From the NCBI GenBank assembly GCA_041071465.1, contig CP163498.1:3366001-3430000 (forward strand): DNA of 64,000 bases, written 5' to 3'. This document shows positions 38,712-48,472 of the stretch, piece by piece (position 1 is the first letter of the stretch; every line of letters begins with the position of its first letter). A model generated the notes under the pieces. The model was given only the letters and a program-made list of their open reading frames with translations. It did not search any database and was not told where the DNA came from. Source of the stretch: Pseudomonas putida. Its GTDB lineage: Bacteria > Pseudomonadota > Gammaproteobacteria > Pseudomonadales > Pseudomonadaceae. The translations under genes were made by a program, and so were the position numbers.

Positions 38712-39218
38712 ATGAACGACTTGCAACCGCGCCCCGCGCGGGCGAAAAACGCCAAGGGGGCGTTGTACCTGCAGTTTCGCATCAGGGCGCAGCGTTTTGC
38801 CCTGAGCGTGCACGAGGTGATCGAGGTGTTGCCGCGTCAGCCGCTCAAGCCGATTGCCCAGGCACCTGCCTGGGTCGCCGGTATCCTCGCTCATCGTGGC
38901 CAGCTGGTGCCGGTGATCGACCTTGCCGCGCTGAGCTTTGGCCAGCCAGCGGCGCAGCGCACCAGCACCCGCCTGGTGTTGGTGCACTACCGTGGCAGCC
39001 TGCAGCTTGGTTTGATTCTGGAGCAGGCCACCGAAACCCTGCGTTGCCAACCCGACGAGTTTCAGCCCTATGGGGTGGACACCGGCGATGCGCCTTATCT
39101 GGGCCCGGTGCGCCAGGATGCCCAGGGCATGCTGCAGCGCATCGAAGTCAATGACCTGCTGCCCGACGCTGTGCACGAATTGCTGTACACGCAAGACCCG
39201 ACAGGGATGCCTACATGA
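38712..39218 (+). CDS. wspB: CheW-like coupling protein WspB
   Basis: A 168-residue CheW-domain protein (about 15-160; YLQFRIRAQRFALSVHEVIEVL; VAGILAHRGQLVPVIDL). It links WspA to the kinase WspE. It begins 5 bases after wspA and overlaps wspC by 4 bases. Confidence 0.93.
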   Translation: MNDLQPRPARAKNAKGALYLQFRIRAQRFALSVHEVIEVLPRQPLKPIAQAPAWVAGILAHRGQLVPVIDLAALSFGQPAAQRTSTRLVLVHYRGSLQLGLILEQATETLRCQPDEFQPYGVDTGDAPYLGPVRQDAQGMLQRIEVNDLLPDAVHELLYTQDPTGMPT

Positions 39219-40489
39219 ACGAACAGCGTTTCTTCCGCTTCTTGCGCGAGCGCATTGGCCTGGACGTGGAGTCGGTGGGCGCGCCCATGGTCGAGCGCGC
39301 ACTGCGCCAGCGCTGCGTGGCTGCAGGCGCGATGGACCTGGACGATTACTGGCTGCGCCTGCAGCAGTCGGCGGATGAGCAACAGGCGCTGATCGAAGCG
39401 GTGATCGTCCCGGAAACCTGGTTTTTCCGTTACCCCGAATCCTTCACTGCGCTGGCCAGCCTGGCCCATAAACGCCTGGCCCAGCTGGCGGGTGCACGCC
39501 CATTGCGCCTGCTCAGCCTGCCGTGCTCGACCGGCGAGGAGCCGTATTCGCTGGCCATGGCCTTGCTCGACGCTGGCATCGCGCCAGGGGCATTGCTGAT
39601 TGATGCTATGGACATCAGCCCCAGTTCGGTAGCCAAGGCAAGGCTGGCCGTGTATGGGCGCAATGCCTTTCGTGGCAGCGAACTGGGCTTTCGTGAGCGC
39701 TACTTCGATGCCCTCGACGAAGGCCATCGCCTGCATGAACGGGTACGCCAGCAAGTCAGCCTGCAGGTGGGCAACGTGCTTGACCCGGCGTTGGCCAGCC
39801 GCGATGGCCTGTATGACTTCGTGTTCTGTCGCAACCTGTTGATTTATTTCGACGTGCCGACCCAGCAGCGTGTGTTCGAGGTGCTCAAACGCCTGCTGCA
39901 TCTGCAGGGTGTGCTGTTCATCGGCCCGGCCGAGGGCAGCTTGCTGGCACGCCTGGGCATGCGTCCGCTGGGGATCCCCCAGTCGTTTGCCTATGTGCGT
40001 CAGGAAGGCGACAGCGCCCCGATGGACGTGGTACCCGCCCAACCGGTGAAGCGAACGTTGGCGACGTTGCCCACAGCGGGGTATCCACCGCCCAGCGCGC
40101 CGTTGCCACCGCCGCTGCGAGTGTTGCCTGTGGCGGCCAGGCCGGCGCCGGCCCGCGAGCACAAGCACGAGGGGGCCAGTGAGTTGCTGGCCAGCATTGC
40201 CCGCCTGGCCAATGCCGGTGCCAGCGAGCAGGCCCGGGGCGAGTGCCAGCGCTACCTGGGCCAGTACCCGCCGTCGGCGCAGGTGTACTACTGGCTGGGG
40301 CTGCTCAGTGATACCGAAGGCGATGCGCAGCAGGCGCTGACCCACTACCGCAAGGCCCTGTACCTGGAACCACAGCACCCCGAGGCGCTGGTGCACCTGG
40401 CGGCCTTGCTGGCGGCCCAGGGTGACCTGGCCGGTGCCCGGCGCCTGCAGGAACGGGCGGCGCGGGCTGGCCGGGAGTCTGAACGATGA
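39215..40489 (+). CDS. wspC: CheR-type methyltransferase with TPR, WspC
   Basis: A 424-residue receptor methyltransferase. CheR N- and C-terminal domains (about 1-270; SLPCSTGEEPYSLAMALL is the SAM-binding motif, FCRNLLIYFD is the conserved CheR block). A Pro/Ala-rich linker (about 275-320) is followed by tetratricopeptide repeats (about 325-420). It methylates WspA and opposes WspF. Overlaps both neighbours by ATGA junctions. Confidence 0.95.
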   Translation: MNEQRFFRFLRERIGLDVESVGAPMVERALRQRCVAAGAMDLDDYWLRLQQSADEQQALIEAVIVPETWFFRYPESFTALASLAHKRLAQLAGARPLRLLSLPCSTGEEPYSLAMALLDAGIAPGALLIDAMDISPSSVAKARLAVYGRNAFRGSELGFRERYFDALDEGHRLHERVRQQVSLQVGNVLDPALASRDGLYDFVFCRNLLIYFDVPTQQRVFEVLKRLLHLQGVLFIGPAEGSLLARLGMRPLGIPQSFAYVRQEGDSAPMDVVPAQPVKRTLATLPTAGYPPPSAPLPPPLRVLPVAARPAPAREHKHEGASELLASIARLANAGASEQARGECQRYLGQYPPSAQVYYWLGLLSDTEGDAQQALTHYRKALYLEPQHPEALVHLAALLAAQGDLAGARRLQERAARAGRESER

Positions 40490-41151
40490 ACAGTGAATCC
40501 GCGATGCAGTTGCTGGCCGAGGATGACGCGCACATCGACGACTGCTGGAACCGCATTGGCGTGCATGGCGACAAGCAGTGCCCGCTGCTGGAGCAGCATG
40601 TTCATTGCCGCAATTGCGAGGTGTATGCCGCCGCGGCCACGCGTTTGCTCGACCGCTATGCGCTGATGCAGGACCACCAGGCTGCAGTAGCGCAGCCGGT
40701 CGAAGAAAACACCGGCCGCTCCATGCTGCTGTTCCGCCTGGGCGAAGAGTGGCTGGCGCTGGCTACCGCCTGCCTGGCCGAGATCGCCCCGTTGCAGGCG
40801 GTGCATTCGCTGCCGCATCAGCGCTCGCGGCTGCTGCAGGGGGTTGCCAATGTGCGCGGTGCGTTGGTGCCGTGCCTGTCACTGGCTGACTTGCTGGGTG
40901 TGCAAGCCGGTACCGCCGAGCAGCGTGGCGGCCGGGCGATGCCACGCATGCTGATTCTGGCCGCCGAAGGTGGGCCGGTGGTGATGGCCGTCGAGGAAAT
41001 CGACGGTATTCACCGGCTCGACCCACTGTTGCTTGGCAGCGGCCAGGACGCCACACGCTTCACCGCCGCAGTCCTGCAGTGGCGCGGCCGCAGTGTGCGG
41101 GTGCTGGACGATCAACACTTACTGTCTGCCGTGCAGCGGAGCTTGTCATGA
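40486..41151 (+). CDS. wspD: CheW-like coupling protein WspD
   Basis: A 221-residue protein with an N-terminal extension (about 1-75, with a CPLLEQHVHCRNCE cysteine segment) before the CheW domain (about 80-218, SMLLFRLGEEWLALATACLAEI). The cysteine-bearing extension is absent from ordinary CheW. It overlaps wspC and wspE by 4 bases each. Confidence 0.93.
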   Translation: MNSESAMQLLAEDDAHIDDCWNRIGVHGDKQCPLLEQHVHCRNCEVYAAAATRLLDRYALMQDHQAAVAQPVEENTGRSMLLFRLGEEWLALATACLAEIAPLQAVHSLPHQRSRLLQGVANVRGALVPCLSLADLLGVQAGTAEQRGGRAMPRMLILAAEGGPVVMAVEEIDGIHRLDPLLLGSGQDATRFTAAVLQWRGRSVRVLDDQHLLSAVQRSLS

Positions 41152-43451
41152 CCCCAGAGCAAATGCGCGACGCATCGTTGCTCGAACTGTTCAGCCTAGA
41201 GGCCGAGGCGCAGACCCAGGTGCTCAGTGCCGGCCTGATGGCATTGGAGCGCAATCCCACCCAGGCCGACCAGCTCGAGGCCTGCATGCGCGCCGCCCAC
41301 TCGCTCAAGGGGGCCGCGCGCATCGTCGGGGTGGATGCGGGCGTCAGTGTCGCCCATGTCATGGAGGATTGCCTGGTAGCGGCCCAGGAAGGCCGTCTGC
41401 GGCTGACCGCCGAGCATATCGATGCACTCTTGCAAGGCACCGACCTGCTGATGCGCATCGCCACGCCAGGCGATGCCGGCGCGCAGGCGACCTTGCCGGT
41501 GTTTCTTGCGCAAATGGCCAACCTGCTTGACCCAGGCGCTGCTGCCATTCCTGCGGCGCCGTTGGTGGCACCCGTGCTGCCGGAGCCACCCCCGGCAACC
41601 CCGACGTCGGCCCCGTTGGTGGTGCCAGCCGAACCGCCGGAACCAGAGCCCGAGCCCCAGCCGGCCCTGCGGCGCAAGGCCGGCAAGCGCGCCGGGGAAG
41701 GTGCCGAGCGGGTACTGCGTGTTACCGCCGACCGCCTCAATAGCCTGCTCGACCTGTCCAGCAAGTCGCTGGTGGAAACCCAGCGGCTCAAGCCTTACCT
41801 GGCCACCCTGCAGCGCCTCAAACGCATGCACGGCCAAGGCATGCAGGCGCTCGATGGCTTGCGTATGCAGCTGGAAGACAGTGGCCAGCGCAGCGAGGTG
41901 CTCGAAGCCCTGGCGCAAACCCAGCGCCTGCTGGCGGAAACCCAGCAGATCCTGCAGCAACAGGCTGCGGACCTGGACGAATTCGGCTGGCAGGCCAGCC
42001 AGCGTGCACAATTACTGTATGACACGGCTCTGGCTTGCCGAATGCGGCCGTTTGCCGACGTGCTGACTGGGCAGAGCCGCATGGTCCGTGACCTGGGCCG
42101 CTCGCTGGGCAAACCGGTGCGCTTGGTGGTGGAAGGGGAGAAAACCCAGGTCGACCGCGATGTGCTGGAAAAACTCGAAGCACCGCTGACCCACTTGTTG
42201 CGCAATGCCGTCGACCACGGCATCGAACTGCCCGAGCGGCGCCTGCTGGCGGCCAAGCCGGACGAGGGGGAGATCCGCCTGAGGGCGTCGCACCAGGCCG
42301 GCATGCTCAGCCTGGAGCTGATCGACGATGGCGCCGGCATCGACCTGGAGCGCTTGCGCAGCAACATCGTCGAGCGTGCCCTGTCGCCGGCCGACACGGT
42401 GGCGCGGATGAGTGAAGCGGAGCTGCTGACGTTCCTGTTCCTGCCCGGTTTCAGCCTGCGCGACAAGGTTACCGAAGTGTCCGGGCGCGGCGTGGGGCTG
42501 GATGCGGTGCAGCACATGATCCGCGAGCTGCGCGGCTCGATCGAGCTGACTCAGGTGGCGGGGCAGGGGTGTCGCTTCCATCTGCAGGTGCCACTGACCC
42601 TGTCGGTGGTGCGCAGCCTGGTGGTCGAGGTGGGCGGTGAGGCTTACGCTTTCCCGCTGGCCCATATCGAACGCACGCTGGAAGTGACCGCCGAACAGAT
42701 CGTGCAGATCGAAGGGCGTCAGCACTTCTGGCACGAAGGCCGGCATATTGGCCTGGTGGCCGCCAGCCAGTTGCTCAACCGCCCGGCCGGGCAAAGCGAC
42801 GAAGCCAGCCTGCGGGTGGTGGTGATCCGTGAGCGCGAGCAGCTGTACGGCGTGGCCGTGGAGCGGCTGGTGGGCGAACGGGTGCTGGTGGTGATGCCCC
42901 TCGACCCACGGCTGGGCAAGGTACAGGACATTTCCTCCGGTGCCTTGCTCGATGATGGCTCGGTGGTGCTGATCGTCGATGTCGAAGACTTGCTGCGGTC
43001 GGTGGAAAAACTGCTCAGCACCGGTAGCCTGGAGCGCATCGAGCGCGGCAGCAGCGGTGCCCGTGGGGTGGCCCGCAAGCGCATCCTGGTGGTCGACGAT
43101 TCGCTGACCGTGCGCGAACTGCAGCGCAAGCTGTTGGGTAACCGTGGCTACGACGTGGCAGTGGCAGTCGATGGCATGGACGGCTGGAACGCCCTGCGCG
43201 GTGAGGACTTCGATTTGCTGATCACCGACATCGACATGCCGCGCATGGACGGCATCGAGCTGGTCACCCTGGTGCGTCGCGACCAGCGGCTGCAGTCGTT
43301 GCCGGTGATGGTGGTGTCCTACAAAGACCGTGAGGAAGACCGACGGCGTGGTCTGGATGCTGGCGCGGACTACTATTTGGCGAAAGCCAGTTTCCACGAC
43401 GATGCGTTGCTGGATGCTGTAGTCGAGCTGATCGGAGGTGCTCAGGGATGA
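41148..43451 (+). CDS. wspE: Hybrid chemotaxis histidine kinase WspE
   Basis: A 767-residue CheA-receiver hybrid. HPt domain with H51 (AAHSLKGAARIVG); Pro-rich linker about 145-190; dimerisation and HATPase (LRNAVDHGIELPERR; IDDGAGIDLERL; GRGVGLDAVQ); CheW-like domain about 490-625; receiver about 640-765 (RILVVDDSLTVREL; LLITDIDMPRMDG). It phosphorylates WspR and WspF. The ATG at 41148 overlaps the wspD stop; the frame is open further upstream but only inside wspD. Confidence 0.95.
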   Translation: MTPEQMRDASLLELFSLEAEAQTQVLSAGLMALERNPTQADQLEACMRAAHSLKGAARIVGVDAGVSVAHVMEDCLVAAQEGRLRLTAEHIDALLQGTDLLMRIATPGDAGAQATLPVFLAQMANLLDPGAAAIPAAPLVAPVLPEPPPATPTSAPLVVPAEPPEPEPEPQPALRRKAGKRAGEGAERVLRVTADRLNSLLDLSSKSLVETQRLKPYLATLQRLKRMHGQGMQALDGLRMQLEDSGQRSEVLEALAQTQRLLAETQQILQQQAADLDEFGWQASQRAQLLYDTALACRMRPFADVLTGQSRMVRDLGRSLGKPVRLVVEGEKTQVDRDVLEKLEAPLTHLLRNAVDHGIELPERRLLAAKPDEGEIRLRASHQAGMLSLELIDDGAGIDLERLRSNIVERALSPADTVARMSEAELLTFLFLPGFSLRDKVTEVSGRGVGLDAVQHMIRELRGSIELTQVAGQGCRFHLQVPLTLSVVRSLVVEVGGEAYAFPLAHIERTLEVTAEQIVQIEGRQHFWHEGRHIGLVAASQLLNRPAGQSDEASLRVVVIREREQLYGVAVERLVGERVLVVMPLDPRLGKVQDISSGALLDDGSVVLIVDVEDLLRSVEKLLSTGSLERIERGSSGARGVARKRILVVDDSLTVRELQRKLLGNRGYDVAVAVDGMDGWNALRGEDFDLLITDIDMPRMDGIELVTLVRRDQRLQSLPVMVVSYKDREEDRRRGLDAGADYYLAKASFHDDALLDAVVELIGGAQG

Positions 43452-44461
43452 AGATCGCCATCGTCAATGACATGCCCATGGCCGTGGAGGCGTTACGCCG
43501 GGCAGTGGCCTTCGAGCCCGCGCACCAGGTGGTGTGGGTGGCCAGCAATGGTGCCGAGGCGGTGCAGCGCTGCTGCGAACAACTGCCCGACCTGATTCTC
43601 ATGGACCTGATCATGCCGGTGATGGACGGTGTCGAGGCGACCCGGCGGATCATGGCCGAAACCCCGTGCGCCATCGTCATCGTCACGGTCGACCGCAAGC
43701 AAAACGTGCACCGGGTGTTCGAGGCGATGGGCCATGGCGCTCTCGATGTGGTCGACACCCCGGCGTTGGGTGCTGGCGATGCCCGCGAAGCGGCGGCCCC
43801 CCTGCTGCGCAAAATCCTCGATATCGGCTGGCTGGTCGGTCAGCAGCGTGCCCCAGCCGCAAGGCCGGTAGCCGCTCCGCTGCGCGAGGCTTCGCAGCGT
43901 CGCGGGCTGGTGGCAATTGGCTCGTCGGCGGGCGGCCCGGCGGCGCTCGAAGTGTTGCTCAAGAGCTTGCCGGCAGCGTTTCCGGCGGCCGTCGTGCTGG
44001 TCCAGCATGTGGACCAGGTGTTTGCCGCAGGCATGGCCGAATGGCTCAGCAGCGCAGCCGGCCTGCCGGTGCGCCTGGCCCGTGAAGGTGAACCGCCGCA
44101 GCCAGGGCAGGTGTTGCTGGCGGGGACCAACCACCACATTCGCCTGCTACAGAACGGCCAACTGGCCTACACTGCCGAGCCTGTCAATGAAATCTACCGG
44201 CCCTCGATCGATGTGTTCTTCGAGAGTGTGGCACGTTACTGGAATGGTGATGCCGTGGGCGTGCTGCTCACCGGCATGGGCCGTGACGGTGCCCAAGGCC
44301 TGAAGCTGATGCGTCAGCAGGGCTTTTTGACCATTGCCCAGGACCAGGCCAGCAGCGCGGTGTACGGCATGCCCAAAGCTGCTGCGGCCATTGATGCCGC
44401 AGTGGAAATTCGCCCGCTGGAACGCATAGCCGGGCGCTTGACGGACTTTTTCGCAAAATGA
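43448..44461 (+). CDS. wspF: CheB-type protein-glutamate methylesterase WspF
   Basis: A 337-residue receiver-methylesterase. D53 in the receiver (LILMDLIMPVMDG). Catalytic domain with Ser in AIGSSAGGPAALE, His in LVQHVDQVF and Asp in LLTGMGRDGAQGL. It demethylates WspA and damps the pathway; loss of WspF in related species gives high c-di-GMP and wrinkled colonies. The frame here is intact. Confidence 0.95.
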   Translation: MKIAIVNDMPMAVEALRRAVAFEPAHQVVWVASNGAEAVQRCCEQLPDLILMDLIMPVMDGVEATRRIMAETPCAIVIVTVDRKQNVHRVFEAMGHGALDVVDTPALGAGDAREAAAPLLRKILDIGWLVGQQRAPAARPVAAPLREASQRRGLVAIGSSAGGPAALEVLLKSLPAAFPAAVVLVQHVDQVFAAGMAEWLSSAAGLPVRLAREGEPPQPGQVLLAGTNHHIRLLQNGQLAYTAEPVNEIYRPSIDVFFESVARYWNGDAVGVLLTGMGRDGAQGLKLMRQQGFLTIAQDQASSAVYGMPKAAAAIDAAVEIRPLERIAGRLTDFFAK

Positions 44462-44512
44462 CGAAACGTATTGAATCACGCCGCAAGGCCGGTAGTGATC
44501 GGGTGAACAGGT

Positions 44513-45517
44513 ATGAATGACTTACCGATCGAAGGTTTCGCGACCACCAACGAGAACTCGGCGATGGTGCTGTTGGTCGACGATCAGGCAATGATCGGCG
44601 AAGCGGTGCGGCGTGGTCTGGCCAATGAGGACAACATCGACTTCCACTTCTGTGCCGACCCGCACCAGGCGGTGCTCCAGGCCATGCGCATCAAGCCTAC
44701 GGTCATTCTCCAGGACCTGATCATGCCTGGCCTGGACGGTTTGACCCTGGTGCGCGAGTACCGCAACAACCCGGCGACCCAGGACATTCCGATCATTGTC
44801 CTGTCGACCAAGGAAGACCCACTGGTCAAGAGCGCGGCGTTTGCCGCCGGGGCTAACGATTACCTGGTCAAGCTGCCGGACACCATCGAACTGGTGGCGC
44901 GTATCCGCTACCACTCGCGCTCCTACCTGACGCTGCTGCAGCGCGACGAGGCCTACCGCGCCTTGCGCGTCAGCCAGCAGCAACTGCTCGATTCCAACCT
45001 GATGCTGCAGCGGCTGATGAACTCCGATGGCCTGACCGGGCTGTCCAACCGCCGCCATTTCGACGAGTACCTGGAGCTGGAATGGCGCCGGGCGATGCGT
45101 GAACAGCAGCAGCTGTCGTTGCTGATGATCGACGTGGACTACTTCAAGGCCTATAACGACAGCTTCGGCCACCTGGCCGGCGACGAGGCCTTGCGCCAGG
45201 TGGCCGAAGCCATTCGTGGCTCGTGCTCGCGGCCGACCGACCTGCCGGCGCGCTATGGCGGTGAAGAGTTCGCCCTGGTGCTGCCCAACACCTCGCCAGG
45301 CGGGGCACGCCTGGTGGCCGAAAAGCTGCGTCAAACCGTGCTTGGCCTGGGCATCCCGCATACTGCGCCGGTGGCCGAATCGTTCCTGACCGTGAGCATT
45401 GGCCTGGCTACCCAGACCCCGGCCGTCGGCAGCCATTGCCGGCAGCTGATCTCGGCAGCGGACAAAGGCCTGTACCAAGCCAAGAACAGCGGGCGTAATC
45501 AGGTTGGCATCGCCTGA
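44513..45517 (+). CDS. wspR: Diguanylate cyclase response regulator WspR
   Basis: A 334-residue output protein of the Wsp pathway. Receiver with D68 ([13 protein letters not shown]), a linking helix, and a GGDEF domain with active-site GGEEF at 249-253. The inhibitory I-site RxxD is kept (R240-D243, five residues before GGEEF), so product inhibition by c-di-GMP is expected. It follows wspF by 51 bases, where a separate ribosome site may lie. Confidence 0.96.
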   Translation: MNDLPIEGFATTNENSAMVLLVDDQAMIGEAVRRGLANEDNIDFHFCADPHQAVLQAMRIKPTVILQDLIMPGLDGLTLVREYRNNPATQDIPIIVLSTKEDPLVKSAAFAAGANDYLVKLPDTIELVARIRYHSRSYLTLLQRDEAYRALRVSQQQLLDSNLMLQRLMNSDGLTGLSNRRHFDEYLELEWRRAMREQQQLSLLMIDVDYFKAYNDSFGHLAGDEALRQVAEAIRGSCSRPTDLPARYGGEEFALVLPNTSPGGARLVAEKLRQTVLGLGIPHTAPVAESFLTVSIGLATQTPAVGSHCRQLISAADKGLYQAKNSGRNQVGIA

Positions 45518-45604
45518 GCAGGATTGCGCGGACCGTGTAGGCGCGGTGCAGCTTTCTGAACAGACTACCGCCCGGCGGGTCTGCCGCCATGCAGCGGACT
45601 CGGT

Positions 45605-45610
45605 TATACT
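45605..45610 (+). promoter_or_regulatory. Probable -10 box upstream of prfB
   Basis: TATACT, 39 bases before the prfB ATG; no good -35 box is visible. Confidence 0.4.
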
Positions 45611-45648
45611 CGCAGGCTTTTCACCGAATTCGTGCGAGTAGCCAGCCC

Positions 45649-46744
45649 ATGGAAATCCAACCGATCCTGAACACCATCAAGGACCTCACCGAGCGTTCCC
45701 AGTCCATTCGGGGGTATCTTTGACTACGATCACAAGCATGACCGCCTGATCGAAGTCAACCGCGAGCTGGAAGACCCCAACGTCTGGAACAAGCCCGAGT
45801 ACGCCCAGGCCCTGGGCCGCGAGCGTGCCATGCTGGCGCAGGTGGTCGAGACCCTGGACAAATTGTCCAACGGCCTGGGTGACTGCCAGGACCTGCTCGA
45901 CATGGCCGTCGAGGAAAATGACGAAAACGCCGTCGGCGACGTCGTGGCCGAGCTGGAAGAGCTGGAAGAAAACCTGGCCAAGCTTGAGTTCCGTCGCATG
46001 TTCAGCGGCGAGATGGACATGAACAACGCCTACCTGGACATCCAGGCCGGCTCTGGTGGTACCGAAGCGCAGGACTGGGCCAACATCCTGCTGCGCATGT
46101 ACCTGCGCTGGGCTGACAAGCGCGGTTTCGACGCCACCATCATCGAGCTTTCCGAAGGTGAAGTCGCCGGCATCAAGGGCGCCACCGTGCACATCAAGGG
46201 CGAGTACGCCTTCGGCTGGCTGCGTACCGAAATCGGTGTGCACCGCCTGGTGCGCAAGAGCCCGTTCGACTCCGGTGCCCGTCGCCACACCTCGTTCTCG
46301 GCAGTGTTCGTGTCGCCCGAAATCGACGACAAGGTCGAGATCGAGATCAACCCGTCCGACCTGCGCATTGACACCTACCGCTCCTCCGGTGCCGGTGGTC
46401 AGCACGTGAACACCACCGACTCGGCCGTACGTATCACCCACGTACCGACCAACACCGTGGTGGCGTGCCAGAACGAACGCTCCCAGCACGCCAACAAAGA
46501 CACCGCCATGAAAATGCTGCGGGCCAAGTTGTACGAGCTGGAAATGCAGAAGCGCAACGCCGCATCGCAGGCGCTGGAAGACAGCAAGTCGGACATCGGC
46601 TGGGGCCACCAGATCCGTTCCTACGTACTGGATGACTCGCGCATCAAAGACCTGCGCACAGGCGTAGAGCGCAGCGACTGCCAGAAAGTGCTGGACGGCG
46701 ACCTCGACCAGTACCTGGAAGCAAGCCTCAAGCAAGGGCTGTAA
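45649..46744 (+). CDS. prfB: Peptide chain release factor 2 (RF2), with programmed +1 frameshift
   Basis: Translation starts at ATG 45649 and meets an in-frame TGA at codon 25 (45721-45723). The site CGGGGGTATCTTTGAC is the conserved RF2 autoregulatory frameshift signal: an internal SD-like run followed by CTT TGA C. Shifting one base gives a 364-residue protein. Downstream are the GGQ loop ([20 protein letters not shown]) and the SPF-type anticodon-like region around [12 protein letters not shown]2 ends translation at UGA and UAA, and shortage of RF2 raises its own synthesis. lysS follows, as in E. coli. Confidence 0.97.
45713..45724 (+). other. prfB: Programmed +1 ribosomal frameshift site of prfB
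   Basis: GGTATCTTTGAC with the preceding GGG forms the slippery CTT followed by TGA and C; the ribosome moves from frame 0 to +1 at the CTT codon (45718-45720). Known regulation, not a defect. Confidence 0.93.
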
Positions 46745-46837
46745 GCCGCACTCCACTGCCGCGATACCTGGCTGCCCGCCGGTATCGCGTGCCCTGCCCG
46801 AAAAGGGCAACGAATACCTGATGGAAAGAATGACGAC

Positions 46838-48340
46838 ATGAGCGACCTCAAGACCGAATCGCAAGACCTGCAACAGGAAGAAAATGCCCTGATCGCCCTG
46901 CGCAAGGAAAAACTTGCCGCCGAGCGCGCCAAGGGCAACGCCTTCCCCAACGACTTCCGTCGCGACAGCTACTGCAACGACCTGCAGAAACAGTACGCGG
47001 ACAAGACCAAGGAAGAGCTGGAAGCAGCCGCGATCCCGGTCAAGGTTGCCGGCCGTATCATGCTCAACCGTGGCTCGTTCATGGTTATCCAGGACATGAC
47101 TGGCCGTATCCAGGTCTACGTCAACCGCAAAACCCTGCCCGAAGAAACCCTGGCTGCGGTCAAGACTTGGGACCTGGGCGACATCATCAGTGCCGAAGGC
47201 ACCCTGGCCCGTTCCGGCAAGGGCGACCTGTACGTCGAAATGACCAATGTGCGCCTGTTGACCAAGTCGCTGCGCCCGCTGCCCGACAAGCACCACGGCC
47301 TGACCGACACCGAGCAGCGCTACCGTCAGCGTTACGTCGACCTGATGGTCAACGAAGAAACCCGCCACACCTTCCGTGTGCGTTCGCAGGTGATCTCGCA
47401 CATCCGCAAGTTCCTCATCGAGCGTGACTTCCTCGAAGTCGAAACGCCGATGCTGCAGACCATTCCAGGCGGCGCGGCGGCCAAGCCGTTCGAAACTCAC
47501 CACAACGCCCTGGACATGGCCATGTTCCTGCGCATCGCGCCGGAGCTGTACCTCAAGCGCCTGGTGGTGGGTGGCTTTGAAAAGGTGTTCGAGATCAACC
47601 GCAACTTCCGTAACGAAGGCGTTTCGACTCGTCACAACCCTGAATTCACCATGCTCGAGTTCTACCAGGCCTACGCTGACTACCGCGACAACATGGACCT
47701 CACCGAGGAACTGTTCCGTGAGCTGGCGCAGCTGGTACTGGGCAGCACCGACGTGCCGTACGGTGACAAGGTGTTCCACTTTGGCGAGCCGTTCGTGCGC
47801 CTGTCGGTGTTCGACTCGATCCTCAAGTACAACCCCGAGCTGACCGCTGCCGACCTGCAGGACGTCGACCGCGCCCGCGACATCGCCAAGAAGGCCGGTG
47901 CCAAGGTGCTGGGCCACGAAGGCCTGGGCAAGCTGCAGGTGATGATTTTCGAAGAACTGGTTGAGCACAAGCTGGAGCAGCCGCACTTCATTACCGAGTA
48001 CCCGTTCGAAGTGTCGCCGCTGGCCCGTCGCAACGACGACAACCCAGCCGTTACCGACCGCTTCGAGCTGTTCATCGGTGGCCGTGAAATCGCCAACGCC
48101 TACTCCGAGCTCAACGATGCCGAAGACCAGGCCGAGCGCTTCCTGGCCCAGGTGGCCGAGAAGGACGCCGGTGACGACGAAGCCATGCACTACGACGCCG
48201 ACTTCGTGCGTGCACTGGAGTACGGCATGCCGCCGACCGCCGGTGAGGGTATCGGCATCGACCGCCTGGTGATGCTGCTGACCAACTCGCCGTCGATCCG
48301 CGACGTGATCCTGTTCCCGCACATGCGTCCGCAGGCCTGA
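46838..48340 (+). CDS. lysS: Lysyl-tRNA synthetase, class II
   Basis: A 500-residue class II aminoacyl-tRNA synthetase. N-terminal OB-fold anticodon-binding domain (about 60-165, [17 protein letters not shown]), and catalytic core with motif 2 ([20 protein letters not shown]) and motif 3 ([11 protein letters not shown]). Length fits LysRS. It lies 93 bases after prfB, probably in the same transcript, with a strong terminator behind it. Confidence 0.97.
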
Positions 48341-48353
48341 GTGATTTGAACGA

Positions 48354-48376
48354 GCCGCCTTTCGAGGCGGCTTTTT
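48354..48376 (+). terminator. Rho-independent terminator after lysS
   Basis: Perfect stem GCCGCCT (48354-48360) / AGGCGGC (48365-48371), TTCG loop, followed by TTTTTC. Confidence 0.92.
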
Positions 48377-48405
48377 CTTGCCTGAAGCTTTATGTTGTTT
48401 GTACT

Positions 48406-48437
48406 GGCCTCTTTGCGGGCACGCCCGCAAAGAGGCC
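48406..48437. repeat. REP-like perfect inverted repeat
   Basis: Arms GGCCTCTTTGCGGGC (48406-48420) and GCCCGCAAAGAGGCC (48423-48437) with a 2-base AC loop. Matches the P. putida REP head (cctctTcgcggg-type) and lies just upstream of the TetR gene. Confidence 0.75.
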
Positions 48438-48472
48438 GGCACTGATGAAACGTTGTCCAATGAGGTATACCC

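Noticed and set aside
45721-45723. prfB as a pseudogene because of an early TGA
   Set aside because: The sequence around it is the known RF2 programmed frameshift signal.
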